A stretch of 5,775 bases of DNA, from assembly GCA_016929875.1 (NCBI GenBank), contig JAFGHZ010000003.1, positions 1-5,775 of the forward strand, read 5' to 3'. A program made the position numbers and the translations under genes. The DNA comes from Dehalococcoidales bacterium. Its GTDB lineage: Bacteria > Chloroflexota > Dehalococcoidia > Dehalococcoidales > Fen-1064. Positions 1-5,438 of the stretch are shown here, one piece after another. The notes under the pieces are model-generated. The model had not been told where the DNA came from. It saw nothing but the letters and a program-made list of their open reading frames with translations, and ran no database searches. Position 1 is the stretch's first letter. Each line of letters starts with the position of its first letter.

Positions 1-192
1 ATCCAGACAGTCGGGGAAGTCGTAAAGAAGGGTGAGAGAATATTGATGACCCTGCGGAACTTCGGAGTGAAGTCTCTTCAGGAGCTCAAGGAAAGATTAG
101 AGGAACTGGGGTTATCGTTGGAGTCGCAGGATGACAACAACCCCGGTGGCAAAAAGGCAGAAGAAGATACCTCCGAACCTGGAGATGAGTAA
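1..192 (+). CDS. rpoA: RNA polymerase alpha subunit, C-terminal end (partial)
   Basis: The 3' end of rpoA, cut by the left window edge; 63 residues are visible before the TAA at 190-192. They cover the end of the alpha C-terminal domain, which binds UP-element DNA and activators. The segment RNFGVKSLQELKERLEELG (residues 19-37 of the visible part) matches the family's last helix-turn and helix. By alignment with E. coli alpha, the DNA-contacting Gly296, Lys298 and Ser299 correspond to G22, K24 and S25 here. After LGLSL comes an acidic, polar tail of about 23 residues (DDNNPGG, then EEDTSEPGDE), a variable and probably disordered end. rplQ follows after 26 nt, the usual rpoA-rplQ order. Identification is firm despite the missing N-terminus because both motif and neighbour agree. 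Confidence 0.93.
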   Translation: MQTVGEVVKKGERILMTLRNFGVKSLQELKERLEELGLSLESQDDNNPGGKKAEEDTSEPGDE

Positions 193-218
193 AACTACAA
201 TGGGTGCAGGTGAATGTT

Positions 219-578
219 ATGGCACGTAAATTACAAATGCATGGGAGAAGATTGACGAGGTCTTCAGGATATAGAAAAGCCTTGCATCGGAACCTAGTAA
301 CCGATCTTCTGGGTAACGAGAAGATTACTACTACCGAAGCCAAGGCGAAAGAAATACGCGGACTGGCGGAGAAGATGATTACGCTGGGTAAGAAGGGAGA
401 CCTTCATGCCCGACGTGAGGCTCTGGCTTTCATTTATAGTAAGAAGGTCGCCGATAAAGTTTTCGATGAATTGGCTACTCGTTATGCCGAGCGTAACGGA
501 GGCTATACCCGGATCGTCAAACTGGGCCCGAGACTCGGCGACGGCGCACCTGTCGTGCAACTTGAGTTGGTGAAATAA
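219..578 (+). CDS. rplQ: 50S ribosomal protein L17 (bL17)
   Basis: Structural protein of the large ribosomal subunit, 119 aa, within the normal family length. Seen directly: the N-terminal signature HGRRLTRSSGYRKALHRNL (residues 8-26), then the TT..AKAKEIR segment with GLAEKMITLGKKG, and the C-terminal GGYTRIVKLGPRLGDGAPVVQLELV typical of L17, described here by its ends. The frame is open upstream to GTG at 204, but the ATG at 219 gives the family-standard beginning MARKLQ and has AGGTGA at 208-213 at a good distance, so I chose it. The TAA at 576-578 shares its last A with the ATG of truA (TAATG), which suggests translational coupling. It belongs to the alpha-operon unit with rpoA upstream. 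Nothing appears truncated. Confidence 0.96.
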   Translation: MARKLQMHGRRLTRSSGYRKALHRNLVTDLLGNEKITTTEAKAKEIRGLAEKMITLGKKGDLHARREALAFIYSKKVADKVFDELATRYAERNGGYTRIVKLGPRLGDGAPVVQLELVK

Positions 579-1390
579 TGGTATTGACATTGACTCCTCC
601 TGAAGTAGAGAAGAGCCAAAAGACGACCACCCGTTTGGCGCTGGTGCTGGAATATGACGGAACAAATTATTTCGGTTTCCAGTGGCAGGCGAATGCGCTG
701 ACTATTCAAGGCGAGATAGAGAAGGCTCTGGAGAAACTCACGGGAGCAAAGATACGGGTGACGGCTGCCAGCCGTACCGATACCGGAGTCCATGCACGGG
801 GACAGGTAGTCAGTTTTAAGACAGACTCTGCTCTTCCTGAAGAAGCATTTGTTCATGGATTGAACTATCATCTGCCCGATGATATTGCCGTTAAATCTGC
901 TTATCGGGTTAGAGAGTCTTTCATGGTGCGTAGTATGGCAATAAGCCGGGAATACAGTTACCGTATTTTGAATAGCCAGACACGCTCACCGATGATGAAG
1001 AGGTTCGCTCATCGTGTTGTCGGTGAACTCGATGTTGCGGCGATGAATAAGGCGAGTCAAGCGCTGGTCGGTATCCACGACTTCGCTTCTTTTGCCAGCG
1101 ACATCGGTGATGAACTCGAGAAAAGCACCGTTCGCCGTGTTTATCAGGCAAGCGTGAGGCGTGACGGTGAAATGGTCGTTTTCGACGTCGTTGCTAACGC
1201 GTTTCTGCGACATCAGATACGCAGTACTATCGGGGCACTGGTCCAGGTAGGGTTGAACAAGATGAGCGAGACTGAATTTATCGACTTACTCGGCTTGAAG
1301 AAACCCGGGCTGGCAGGTCCTACCTTACCGGCGTGCGGTTTGTGTCTGATGCGGGTAAATTACTCTTGTTCGTTTGAGGAAATGAGATAA
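578..1390 (+). CDS. truA: tRNA pseudouridine(38-40) synthase TruA
   Basis: Converts uridines 38-40 of the tRNA anticodon stem-loop to pseudouridine in the cytoplasm. The 270-aa product has the normal family length. Visible motifs are LEYDGTNYFGFQWQ (residues 24-37, first ferredoxin-like half), the catalytic loop AASRTDTGVHARGQV (63-77) with nucleophile Asp68, and the C-terminal-half signature FLRHQIRSTIGALVQVG, followed by a PTLPACGLCLMRV segment equivalent to the family's APAHGLYLVRV. The first 18 residues (MVLTLTPPEVEKSQKTTT) are an extra polar lead before the fold. The ATG at 578 overlaps the rplQ stop and follows GGTGA at 569-573, so the long N-terminus is probably real. The stop at 1388-1390 again overlaps the next gene, rplM, as TAATG. 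A modification enzyme coupled between ribosomal proteins fits co-supply of translation components. Confidence 0.96.
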   Translation: MVLTLTPPEVEKSQKTTTRLALVLEYDGTNYFGFQWQANALTIQGEIEKALEKLTGAKIRVTAASRTDTGVHARGQVVSFKTDSALPEEAFVHGLNYHLPDDIAVKSAYRVRESFMVRSMAISREYSYRILNSQTRSPMMKRFAHRVVGELDVAAMNKASQALVGIHDFASFASDIGDELEKSTVRRVYQASVRRDGEMVVFDVVANAFLRHQIRSTIGALVQVGLNKMSETEFIDLLGLKKPGLAGPTLPACGLCLMRVNYSCSFEEMR

Positions 1391-1833
1391 TGAAAACATG
1401 TAGTGTTAAAGCTAGCGATATTAAACGAGAATGGCATACAATAGATGCTTCGGAAGAGGTTTTAGGCAGACTGGCTACTCGTGCGGCTGGTTTACTGATG
1501 GGTAAACATAAGCCATTGTTCTCTCGTAATGCGGATGTCGGCGATTTTGTGATAGTGACCAATGCCGCCAAAATTCAAATTACGGGGAATAAGCCGGTGC
1601 AAAAGCTTTACCGGCGCCATTCGGGTTATCCCGGCGGATTCAAGAGCGTGAGTATGGATAAAGTGATGGAATCCCATCCAGAGAGGGTCATCGAGCACGC
1701 AGTTAGAGGTATGTTGCCTAAGAACCGACTGACTGCTAAAATGATGAAGCGGCTCAGGGTCTATGCTGGTGACGCCCGCTTATCGGCGGGGCAACCGAAG
1801 AAAGCTAAATCTGAAACCGCGCCGAAGAGTTAG
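1390..1833 (+). CDS. rplM: 50S ribosomal protein L13 (uL13)
   Basis: Early-assembling protein of the large ribosomal subunit. The 147-aa product shows L13 signatures in order: EWHTIDASEEVLGRLAT (residues 14-30), NADVGDFVIVTNAAKI (47-62), YRRHSGYPGG (74-83), the VRGMLPKNRL segment (105-114) and RVYAGDARL (123-131). The family is usually about 142 aa; the small excess is a Lys/Ser/Ala-rich C-terminal tail (GQPKKAKSETAPKS). The ATG at 1390 shares its A with the truA stop codon, and a GAGGA Shine-Dalgarno (1376-1380) lies inside the end of truA at 9 nt spacing. rpsI follows 41 nt later, the near-universal rplM-rpsI pair. I see no sign of damage. Confidence 0.96.
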   Translation: MKTCSVKASDIKREWHTIDASEEVLGRLATRAAGLLMGKHKPLFSRNADVGDFVIVTNAAKIQITGNKPVQKLYRRHSGYPGGFKSVSMDKVMESHPERVIEHAVRGMLPKNRLTAKMMKRLRVYAGDARLSAGQPKKAKSETAPKS

Positions 1834-1863
1834 ATTCGAAAATAGAGTGTCTTAAGAGATAAA

Positions 1864-1877
1864 GGGAGGTTTCCTTG
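1864..1877 (+). promoter_or_regulatory. Strong Shine-Dalgarno with TTG start of rpsI
   Basis: GGGAGGT at 1864-1870 sits 4 nt before a TTG at 1875-1877. It decides the start of rpsI: the TTG gives the family-length protein with the GTGRRKTAVARV motif at residues 9-20. A very strong ribosome-binding site may compensate for the weaker initiation codon. Confidence 0.75.
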
Positions 1878-2270
1878 GAGGATCAGGCTTATTTTTACGG
1901 GACGGGAAGGCGCAAGACGGCAGTGGCCCGTGTCAAGATAATGCCGGGTAGAGGAACAGTCGTTATCAATGGCGTTCCTTATGAGGATTTATTGTCTCGT
2001 ATCGAGTTGCGGCAAATGGTGATTAAACCGCTCGTTGTTACTGAAACGCTCAGTAAATACAATGTGGTGGTTAAAGCGGAAGGCGGCGGTATTGCGGGAC
2101 AGGTAGGGGCCATTTCACACGGTATCGCGCGTGCTCTGGTGAAAGCCAATCCCGATAACAAACTCAAGTTGAAGAGAAATGGGCTTCTGACTCGCGACCC
2201 GCGTGCTAAGGAAAGAAAGAAAGCCGGCTTGAGAAAAGCGCGCAAGGCGCCTCAATATACGAAACGTTAA
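1875..2270 (+). CDS. rpsI: 30S ribosomal protein S9 (uS9)
   Basis: Small-subunit protein whose C-terminal tail reaches the P-site tRNA in the decoding centre. The 131-aa product is family length. Motifs: YGTGRRKTAVARVK (residues 8-21), the glycine-rich GGGIAGQVGAISHGIARAL (70-88), LLTRDPRAKERKKAGLRKAR (104-123), and the basic end PQYTKR. The terminal arginine that contacts tRNA in known ribosomes is present; the residue three from the end is Thr where many homologues have Ser. Translation starts at TTG 1875, chosen because of the strong upstream GGGAGGT and because it yields the expected N-terminus. It is the last gene of the translation operon, followed within 30 nt by a hairpin terminator. 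Confidence 0.95.
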   Translation: MEDQAYFYGTGRRKTAVARVKIMPGRGTVVINGVPYEDLLSRIELRQMVIKPLVVTETLSKYNVVVKAEGGGIAGQVGAISHGIARALVKANPDNKLKLKRNGLLTRDPRAKERKKAGLRKARKAPQYTKR

Positions 2271-2296
2271 AACCGGACCGTTACTGTACTTAATAT

Positions 2297-2334
2297 ACAG
2301 CCTCATCTTTAACAGGATGGGGCTGTGGTGTTTT
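2297..2334 (+). terminator. Rho-independent terminator after rpsI
   Basis: An 11-bp stem, ACAGCCTCATC (2297-2307) pairing with GATGGGGCTGT (2316-2326) with a single G-T wobble at 2303/2320, closes an 8-nt loop TTTAACAG. A short T run (2331-2334) follows after GGTG. The U tract is short and displaced by 4 nt, so termination may be incomplete, but position directly after the last ribosomal gene supports the call. It divides the translation operon from the unrelated genes to the right. Confidence 0.8.
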
Positions 2335-2362
2335 CGGAGCGTGTGTAAATGGCGGGTGGAGT

Positions 2363-3019
2363 TTGAAAAACAAAAAACCGATCGGTATTTATTATAAACT
2401 TTTCGAGCGATACGGCCCTCAACACTGGTGGCCCGGCGGCAGTCCTTTTGAAGTTATGGTAGGGGCTATTCTGACGCAGTCGACCACCTGGAAAAATGTG
2501 GAAAAGTCAATCTCCAACCTGAAAAAGGCCCGCGTGATGACGCCATCGGCTTTACGCCGGATATCTGTCGGAGAACTGGCCGAACTGGTTTATCCCAGCG
2601 GCTACTACAATGCTAAATCCGCCAAGCTTAAGGCACTGGTCGATTGGCTGTCTGATACCTGTGAAGATAACCTCGATGAGCTGTTTGCCCGGGATATAAA
2701 TGTCCTCCGCCGACAGCTTTTGAGTGTTCATGGTATCGGGCCGGAAACTGCCGATTCCGTCCTGCTTTATGCGGCGAACAGGCCGGTTTTTGTTATCGAT
2801 GCTTACACACGGCGCATCGCCGGCCGTATCGGTTTGTCGCCGAAAGATGATACTTATGAGGCTTACCAGGGGCTTTTTATGGAGAACCTGCCGCGCGAGA
2901 CACAGCTTTTTAATGAATATCATGCGCTACTGGTACATCTGGGGAAAGATGTCTGCCGGAAACGGCCTCTTTGCGAAAAATGTTGTCTTTTTGAGATTTG
3001 TTGTTATAACGAAAAGTAG
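2363..3019 (+). CDS. Endonuclease III-like (HhH-GPD) DNA glycosylase, MagIII-like branch
   Basis: Predicted base-excision repair enzyme of 218 aa, similar in length to Nth. Seen: N-terminal YGPQHWWPGGSPFEVMVGAI (17-36) leading into LTQST, helix-hairpin-helix LLSVHGIGPETADSVLLYA (119-137), catalytic Asp146 in VIDAYTRRI, and a C-terminal cysteine cluster at 198, 204, 207 and 213 (Cx5Cx2Cx5C), probably a 4Fe-4S site; Cys208 and Cys214 are extra. The Nth lysine of GRKTAN is replaced by Glu128 (GPETAD), so it should not be a bifunctional Nth-type lyase. The WWP segment and G-I-G-x-E-x-A-D pattern recall Helicobacter MagIII, a 3-methyladenine glycosylase, so alkylated purine removal is the best inference; the true substrate is unknown. 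The only in-frame start is TTG 2363, with a weak, close GGTGGAG (2355-2361). Confidence 0.85.
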   Translation: MKNKKPIGIYYKLFERYGPQHWWPGGSPFEVMVGAILTQSTTWKNVEKSISNLKKARVMTPSALRRISVGELAELVYPSGYYNAKSAKLKALVDWLSDTCEDNLDELFARDINVLRRQLLSVHGIGPETADSVLLYAANRPVFVIDAYTRRIAGRIGLSPKDDTYEAYQGLFMENLPRETQLFNEYHALLVHLGKDVCRKRPLCEKCCLFEICCYNEK

Positions 3020-3065
3020 CCGCATCATGGAAATAGAATTCTTGCCTGTCTGCATAAGGGCATTC

Positions 3066-3094
3066 TTGATTTCGATGGCTGAGTTAGTTAATAT
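3066..3094 (+). promoter_or_regulatory. Candidate promoter upstream of first crotonase gene
   Basis: TTGATT (3066-3071) and TAATAT (3089-3094) are separated by exactly 17 nt in the 105-nt gap between the glycosylase and the crotonase gene. Each hexamer matches four of six sigma-70 consensus positions. The gap is AT-rich and otherwise holds only a GAGGT ribosome-binding site (3115-3119). The match is modest and may be chance. Confidence 0.35.
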
Positions 3095-3124
3095 AAAGTT
3101 TAGCCGAAGCAGATGAGGTAAATT

Positions 3125-3871
3125 ATGGCAAAACCATTGGTCGTCGTGAAGAAAAACGAGCATATTGCCGGTATCACTCTCAATAATCCTGGTACTGATG
3201 ATGTTGTAAATCTGCGTCTTGGACAGGAGCTGGGAGAAATATGCGAGCAAATCAATCAAGATGACGATATCTATGTTGTGACAATCACCGGTACCGGCGA
3301 TATTTTCTTTGCCGCGGACAAGACAAGTGCGAAACAAGCCGAACAATCCGGGATTGCATTTTCCGTGTCGAAGCTCAAGAAGCCGGTTGTAGCTGTAATC
3401 AACGGTAATGCACTAGGACAGGGCCTGGAGCTGGCACTGGCGTGTGATATCAGGATTGCCTCACAAGAGGCGCACTTTGGCTTTCCTGGAGTGGCAGAGG
3501 GGGTAATTCCTACCGATGGAGGGACGCAAAGGTTGCCTCGCATTATCGGAAGGGGCAAAGCGCTGGAGTTAATTCTGACAGGAGAGATTATCGATGCGGC
3601 GGAGGCTTTGAAAATCGGATTGGTGAGTAAAGTAGTCCCTTTGCGGGCATTGCCTACCGAAGCAGATACACTGGCGAAGTTTATCGCGGGTAAAGCACCC
3701 ATTGCCCTGCGTTATATCAAGGAAGCGGTTAATGACGGGCTGGATTTGGCGATGGAGCAAGGCTTGCGGCTGGAAGCCGATCTCTATTTCCTGTTGCATA
3801 CTACTGAGGATAGAAAAGAAGGCATACGGTCATTTTTGCAGAAGAGGCCGCCGGGTTTTAAGGGCAAGTAG
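3125..3871 (+). CDS. Enoyl-CoA hydratase/isomerase (crotonase) family protein with altered active site
   Basis: Crotonase-fold protein of 248 aa, normally acting on acyl-CoA thioesters in the cytoplasm. Family marks: NGNALGQGLELALACDIRIA (93-112), TDGGTQRLPRIIGRGKALEL (130-149), LTGEIIDAAEALKIGLVSKV (151-170), and the C-terminal tail DRKEGIRSFLQKRPPGFKG (229-247). Two departures stand out. Glu102 matches rat mitochondrial hydratase Glu144, but the Glu164 position is Gly122 (FGFPGVAEG where FGxPE is usual). The first oxyanion-hole segment reads FFAADK (61-66), one residue shorter than the usual FCAGADL. It may therefore catalyse something other than syn-hydration, or serve a non-catalytic role. 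The ATG at 3125 follows GAGGT (3115-3119) by 5 nt. A second crotonase follows after 15 nt in the same frame. Confidence 0.88.
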   Translation: MAKPLVVVKKNEHIAGITLNNPGTDDVVNLRLGQELGEICEQINQDDDIYVVTITGTGDIFFAADKTSAKQAEQSGIAFSVSKLKKPVVAVINGNALGQGLELALACDIRIASQEAHFGFPGVAEGVIPTDGGTQRLPRIIGRGKALELILTGEIIDAAEALKIGLVSKVVPLRALPTEADTLAKFIAGKAPIALRYIKEAVNDGLDLAMEQGLRLEADLYFLLHTTEDRKEGIRSFLQKRPPGFKGK

Positions 3872-3886
3872 AGTTTTGGTTCCGAA

Positions 3887-4606
3887 ATGAGTGATTTTGA
3901 AGTAACTACCTACGAGAAGAAGGACGGCAAGGGCTATATTACGCTCAATCGTCCCGGATTTTTGAATGTCTATAATATCAAGATGAGGGATGAACTTTAT
4001 AGTTTATTGACGGTAGTGCGCGATGATCCTGAAATCAAGGTAGCGATTCTTAGAGGGGCCGGAGAAAAAGCTTTCTGTGCCGGCGCCGACCTCACGGAAT
4101 TTCTCACTGCACCGGCACCTGTGTTTGCCCGCCGATTCAGGTTCGAACGGGATGTGTGGGGGTTGTTTTTGAATATCCGTAAACCGATAATTGCGGCTTT
4201 GCACGGCTATGTTCTGGGTTCCGGGATAGAAATGGCAATGTGCTGTGATATCCGTATCGCTTCCGAAGATGCTCAGTTCGGTGTGCCGGAGATGGGGTTG
4301 GGTATCATCCCTGCCGCCGGCGGCAGCCAGACTATCCCCCGTGTGATTGGTAGGGGTTATTCTCTGGAGATGCTTTTTTCGGGCAGATGGATAAAAGCCG
4401 ATGAGGCAGAACGAATAAAAATGGTCAATCATGTCGTATCGCGTGCGGAACTTATGCCGACTGTCGAGAAGATAGCCGACAGAATCAAAAATTATGACGG
4501 CAGGGCGATAAGTTATGCCAAACAAGCAATTGCCGAGGGTCTCGATATGACATTACCTCAGGGGCTAGAACTGGAAGCAAGATTGGGGAAGTTCCTGTCT
4601 AATTAA
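3887..4606 (+). CDS. Enoyl-CoA hydratase/isomerase (crotonase) family protein, short C-terminus
   Basis: A 239-aa crotonase. Typical motifs: ITLNRPGFLNVYNIKMRDEL (18-37), LRGAGEKAFCAGADLTEF (55-72) giving the first oxyanion-hole segment, HGYVLGSGIEMAMCCDIRIA (106-125), and FGVPEMGLGIIPAAGGSQTI (131-150). Both hydratase glutamates are present (Glu115 and Glu135, matching rat Glu144 and Glu164), so hydratase chemistry is plausible, though an isomerase cannot be excluded. It ends at LEARLGKFLSN, about 22 residues before the end of its neighbour, and lacks the DRKEG...EKRxPxFKG tail. The other frames downstream do not encode that tail, so this is not a simple frameshift. There is no clear Shine-Dalgarno before ATG 3887; coupling to the upstream gene 15 nt away is likely. 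Substrate unknown. Confidence 0.9.
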   Translation: MSDFEVTTYEKKDGKGYITLNRPGFLNVYNIKMRDELYSLLTVVRDDPEIKVAILRGAGEKAFCAGADLTEFLTAPAPVFARRFRFERDVWGLFLNIRKPIIAALHGYVLGSGIEMAMCCDIRIASEDAQFGVPEMGLGIIPAAGGSQTIPRVIGRGYSLEMLFSGRWIKADEAERIKMVNHVVSRAELMPTVEKIADRIKNYDGRAISYAKQAIAEGLDMTLPQGLELEARLGKFLSN

Positions 4607-4626
4607 CGGAGAAAGATTTAATCATT

Positions 4627-4655
4627 TTAACTAAGAGCCCTCTGCATATTATAAT
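4627..4655 (+). promoter_or_regulatory. Promoter-like element upstream of CoA-transferase genes
   Basis: TTAACT (4627-4632) and a perfect TATAAT (4650-4655) are 17 nt apart, the ideal sigma-70 spacing. The -35 matches four of six positions. A transcript would start near 4662, about 24 nt before the CoA-transferase start codon, inside a short repeat. This suggests the CoA-transferase pair can be transcribed separately from the crotonases. Confidence 0.6.
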
Positions 4656-4686
4656 GGAGTTAGTCAGAAATGGAGTTGAGTCAGAA
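4654..4686 (+). repeat. Imperfect tandem repeat spanning the ribosome-binding region
   Basis: ATGGAGTTAGTCAGAA (4654-4669) is followed immediately by ATGGAGTTGAGTCAGAA (4670-4686), identical apart from one inserted G. Each copy carries GGAG; the second lies 10 nt before the ATG at 4686, whose A is the last base of the repeat. The first copy overlaps the end of the TATAAT hexamer. It looks like a local duplication of the leader of the CoA-transferase gene. Confidence 0.75.
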
Positions 4687-5426
4687 TGGATAAAGTGTAT
4701 CAAAAGATTGAAGACGCGATTGCGGATGTCAATGACGGTGCGATGATTGCCGTTGCCGGTTTCTTCGCCTGCGGAGTGCCCCGACTTCTTTTAAGGGCAC
4801 TGATTGACAAAGGAACGAAAAATCTTACTCTCACCTGTGGTTGCGGCCCTATGCTGGGCGCATCTGAGGAACTGAATCAGCTGGTGAAAAACAAACAACT
4901 CAAAAAGGTCATCGATTCTTATGGGTTGTATCGCTCCGCTACTAAAGGAAAAGAAGACCCGTTCGAGCAGGCGATAAGAGCCGGTGAACTCGAGCTGGAA
5001 GTCTATCCGATGGGGACACTGGCGGAGAAGTATCGTGCGGCGGCGGCAGGCGTACCGGCGATCTATTTACCTACGGGTGTCGGTTCCGTTGTGGAACAAA
5101 GTACGGTTACCAATATTCCGGAGAATCGTATCCCGAAGGAAACCAGGGCGTTTAACGGCAAAACGTACGTTCTGGAGCTTGCACTCAAACCCGATTTTGC
5201 TTTTGTTCACGCGCATACCGGTGATAGAGAAGGAAATCTCAAGTATATCAAAACGGCAAGAAATTTTAATCCGGTAATGGCGGCGGCGGCGAAGGTGACT
5301 ATCGCCGAGGTGGAGAACATGGTCGAGCCGGGTGTAATCGACCCGGATTGTATTCATACTGCGGGCATCTATGTCAAGCGTGTCGTGCCCGTCCCCAGAA
5401 TAGATTTCAAAGTATCGATTGATTAG
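4686..5426 (+). CDS. CoA-transferase subunit A (3-oxoacid type, family I)
   Basis: The alpha subunit of a two-gene family I CoA-transferase, which moves CoA between a donor thioester and a free carboxylic acid. The 246-aa product shows the N-terminal IADVNDGAMIAVAGFFACG (12-30, CoA-binding glycine-rich region followed by VPRLLLRAL), PMGTLAEKYRAAAAGVPAIY (108-127) then LPTGVGS, and a GNLKYIKTARNFNPVMAAAA segment (183-202) followed by IHTAGIYVKRVV. In place of the SYIGENKEFE-like stretch common in ScoA/AtoD there is SYGLYRSATKGKEDPFEQAI (78-97), pointing to a distinct subgroup, so I give no gene symbol. Subunit B starts 12 nt after the stop. Upstream are a promoter-like site and a tandem repeat. 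Family is sure; the acid substrate (acetoacetate, 3-oxoadipate or another) cannot be read from sequence. Confidence 0.93.
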   Translation: MDKVYQKIEDAIADVNDGAMIAVAGFFACGVPRLLLRALIDKGTKNLTLTCGCGPMLGASEELNQLVKNKQLKKVIDSYGLYRSATKGKEDPFEQAIRAGELELEVYPMGTLAEKYRAAAAGVPAIYLPTGVGSVVEQSTVTNIPENRIPKETRAFNGKTYVLELALKPDFAFVHAHTGDREGNLKYIKTARNFNPVMAAAAKVTIAEVENMVEPGVIDPDCIHTAGIYVKRVVPVPRIDFKVSID

Positions 5427-5438
5427 GAGCCGATAAAA

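Noticed and set aside
204..218. Upstream GTG start for rplQ adding five residues.
   Set aside because: The ATG at 219 gives the standard L17 N-terminus, and the Shine-Dalgarno AGGTGA lies between the two, which fits only the ATG.
2271..2362. Promoter for the glycosylase gene in the gap after rpsI.
   Set aside because: No -35/-10 pair with sensible spacing is visible outside the terminator; read-through from the ribosomal operon remains possible.
3036..3066. Possible hairpin (AGAAT ... ATTCT) after the glycosylase stop as a terminator.
   Set aside because: The arms are short and interrupted, and no T run follows; it is too weak to call.
2724..3116. Open frame of 130 codons on the plus strand overlapping the end of the glycosylase.
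   Set aside because: It overlaps the catalytic and cysteine-cluster region of a convincing gene in another frame and resembles no family; only its last part extends into the gap.
4311..4326. Perfect 16-bp palindrome CTGCCGCCGGCGGCAG inside the second crotonase.
   Set aside because: It encodes the conserved PAAGGS loop with GC-rich codons, so protein constraint explains it; no second copy is visible.
4004..4525. Long open frame of 173 codons on the minus strand opposite the second crotonase.
   Set aside because: It lies wholly antisense to a clear crotonase, shows no recognisable motif, and its composition is what a mirrored coding frame gives.
4607..4640. Possible frameshifted continuation of the second crotonase carrying the missing tail.
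   Set aside because: Reading both alternative frames after the stop gives no DRKEG or KRxPxF sequence and soon hits stops.
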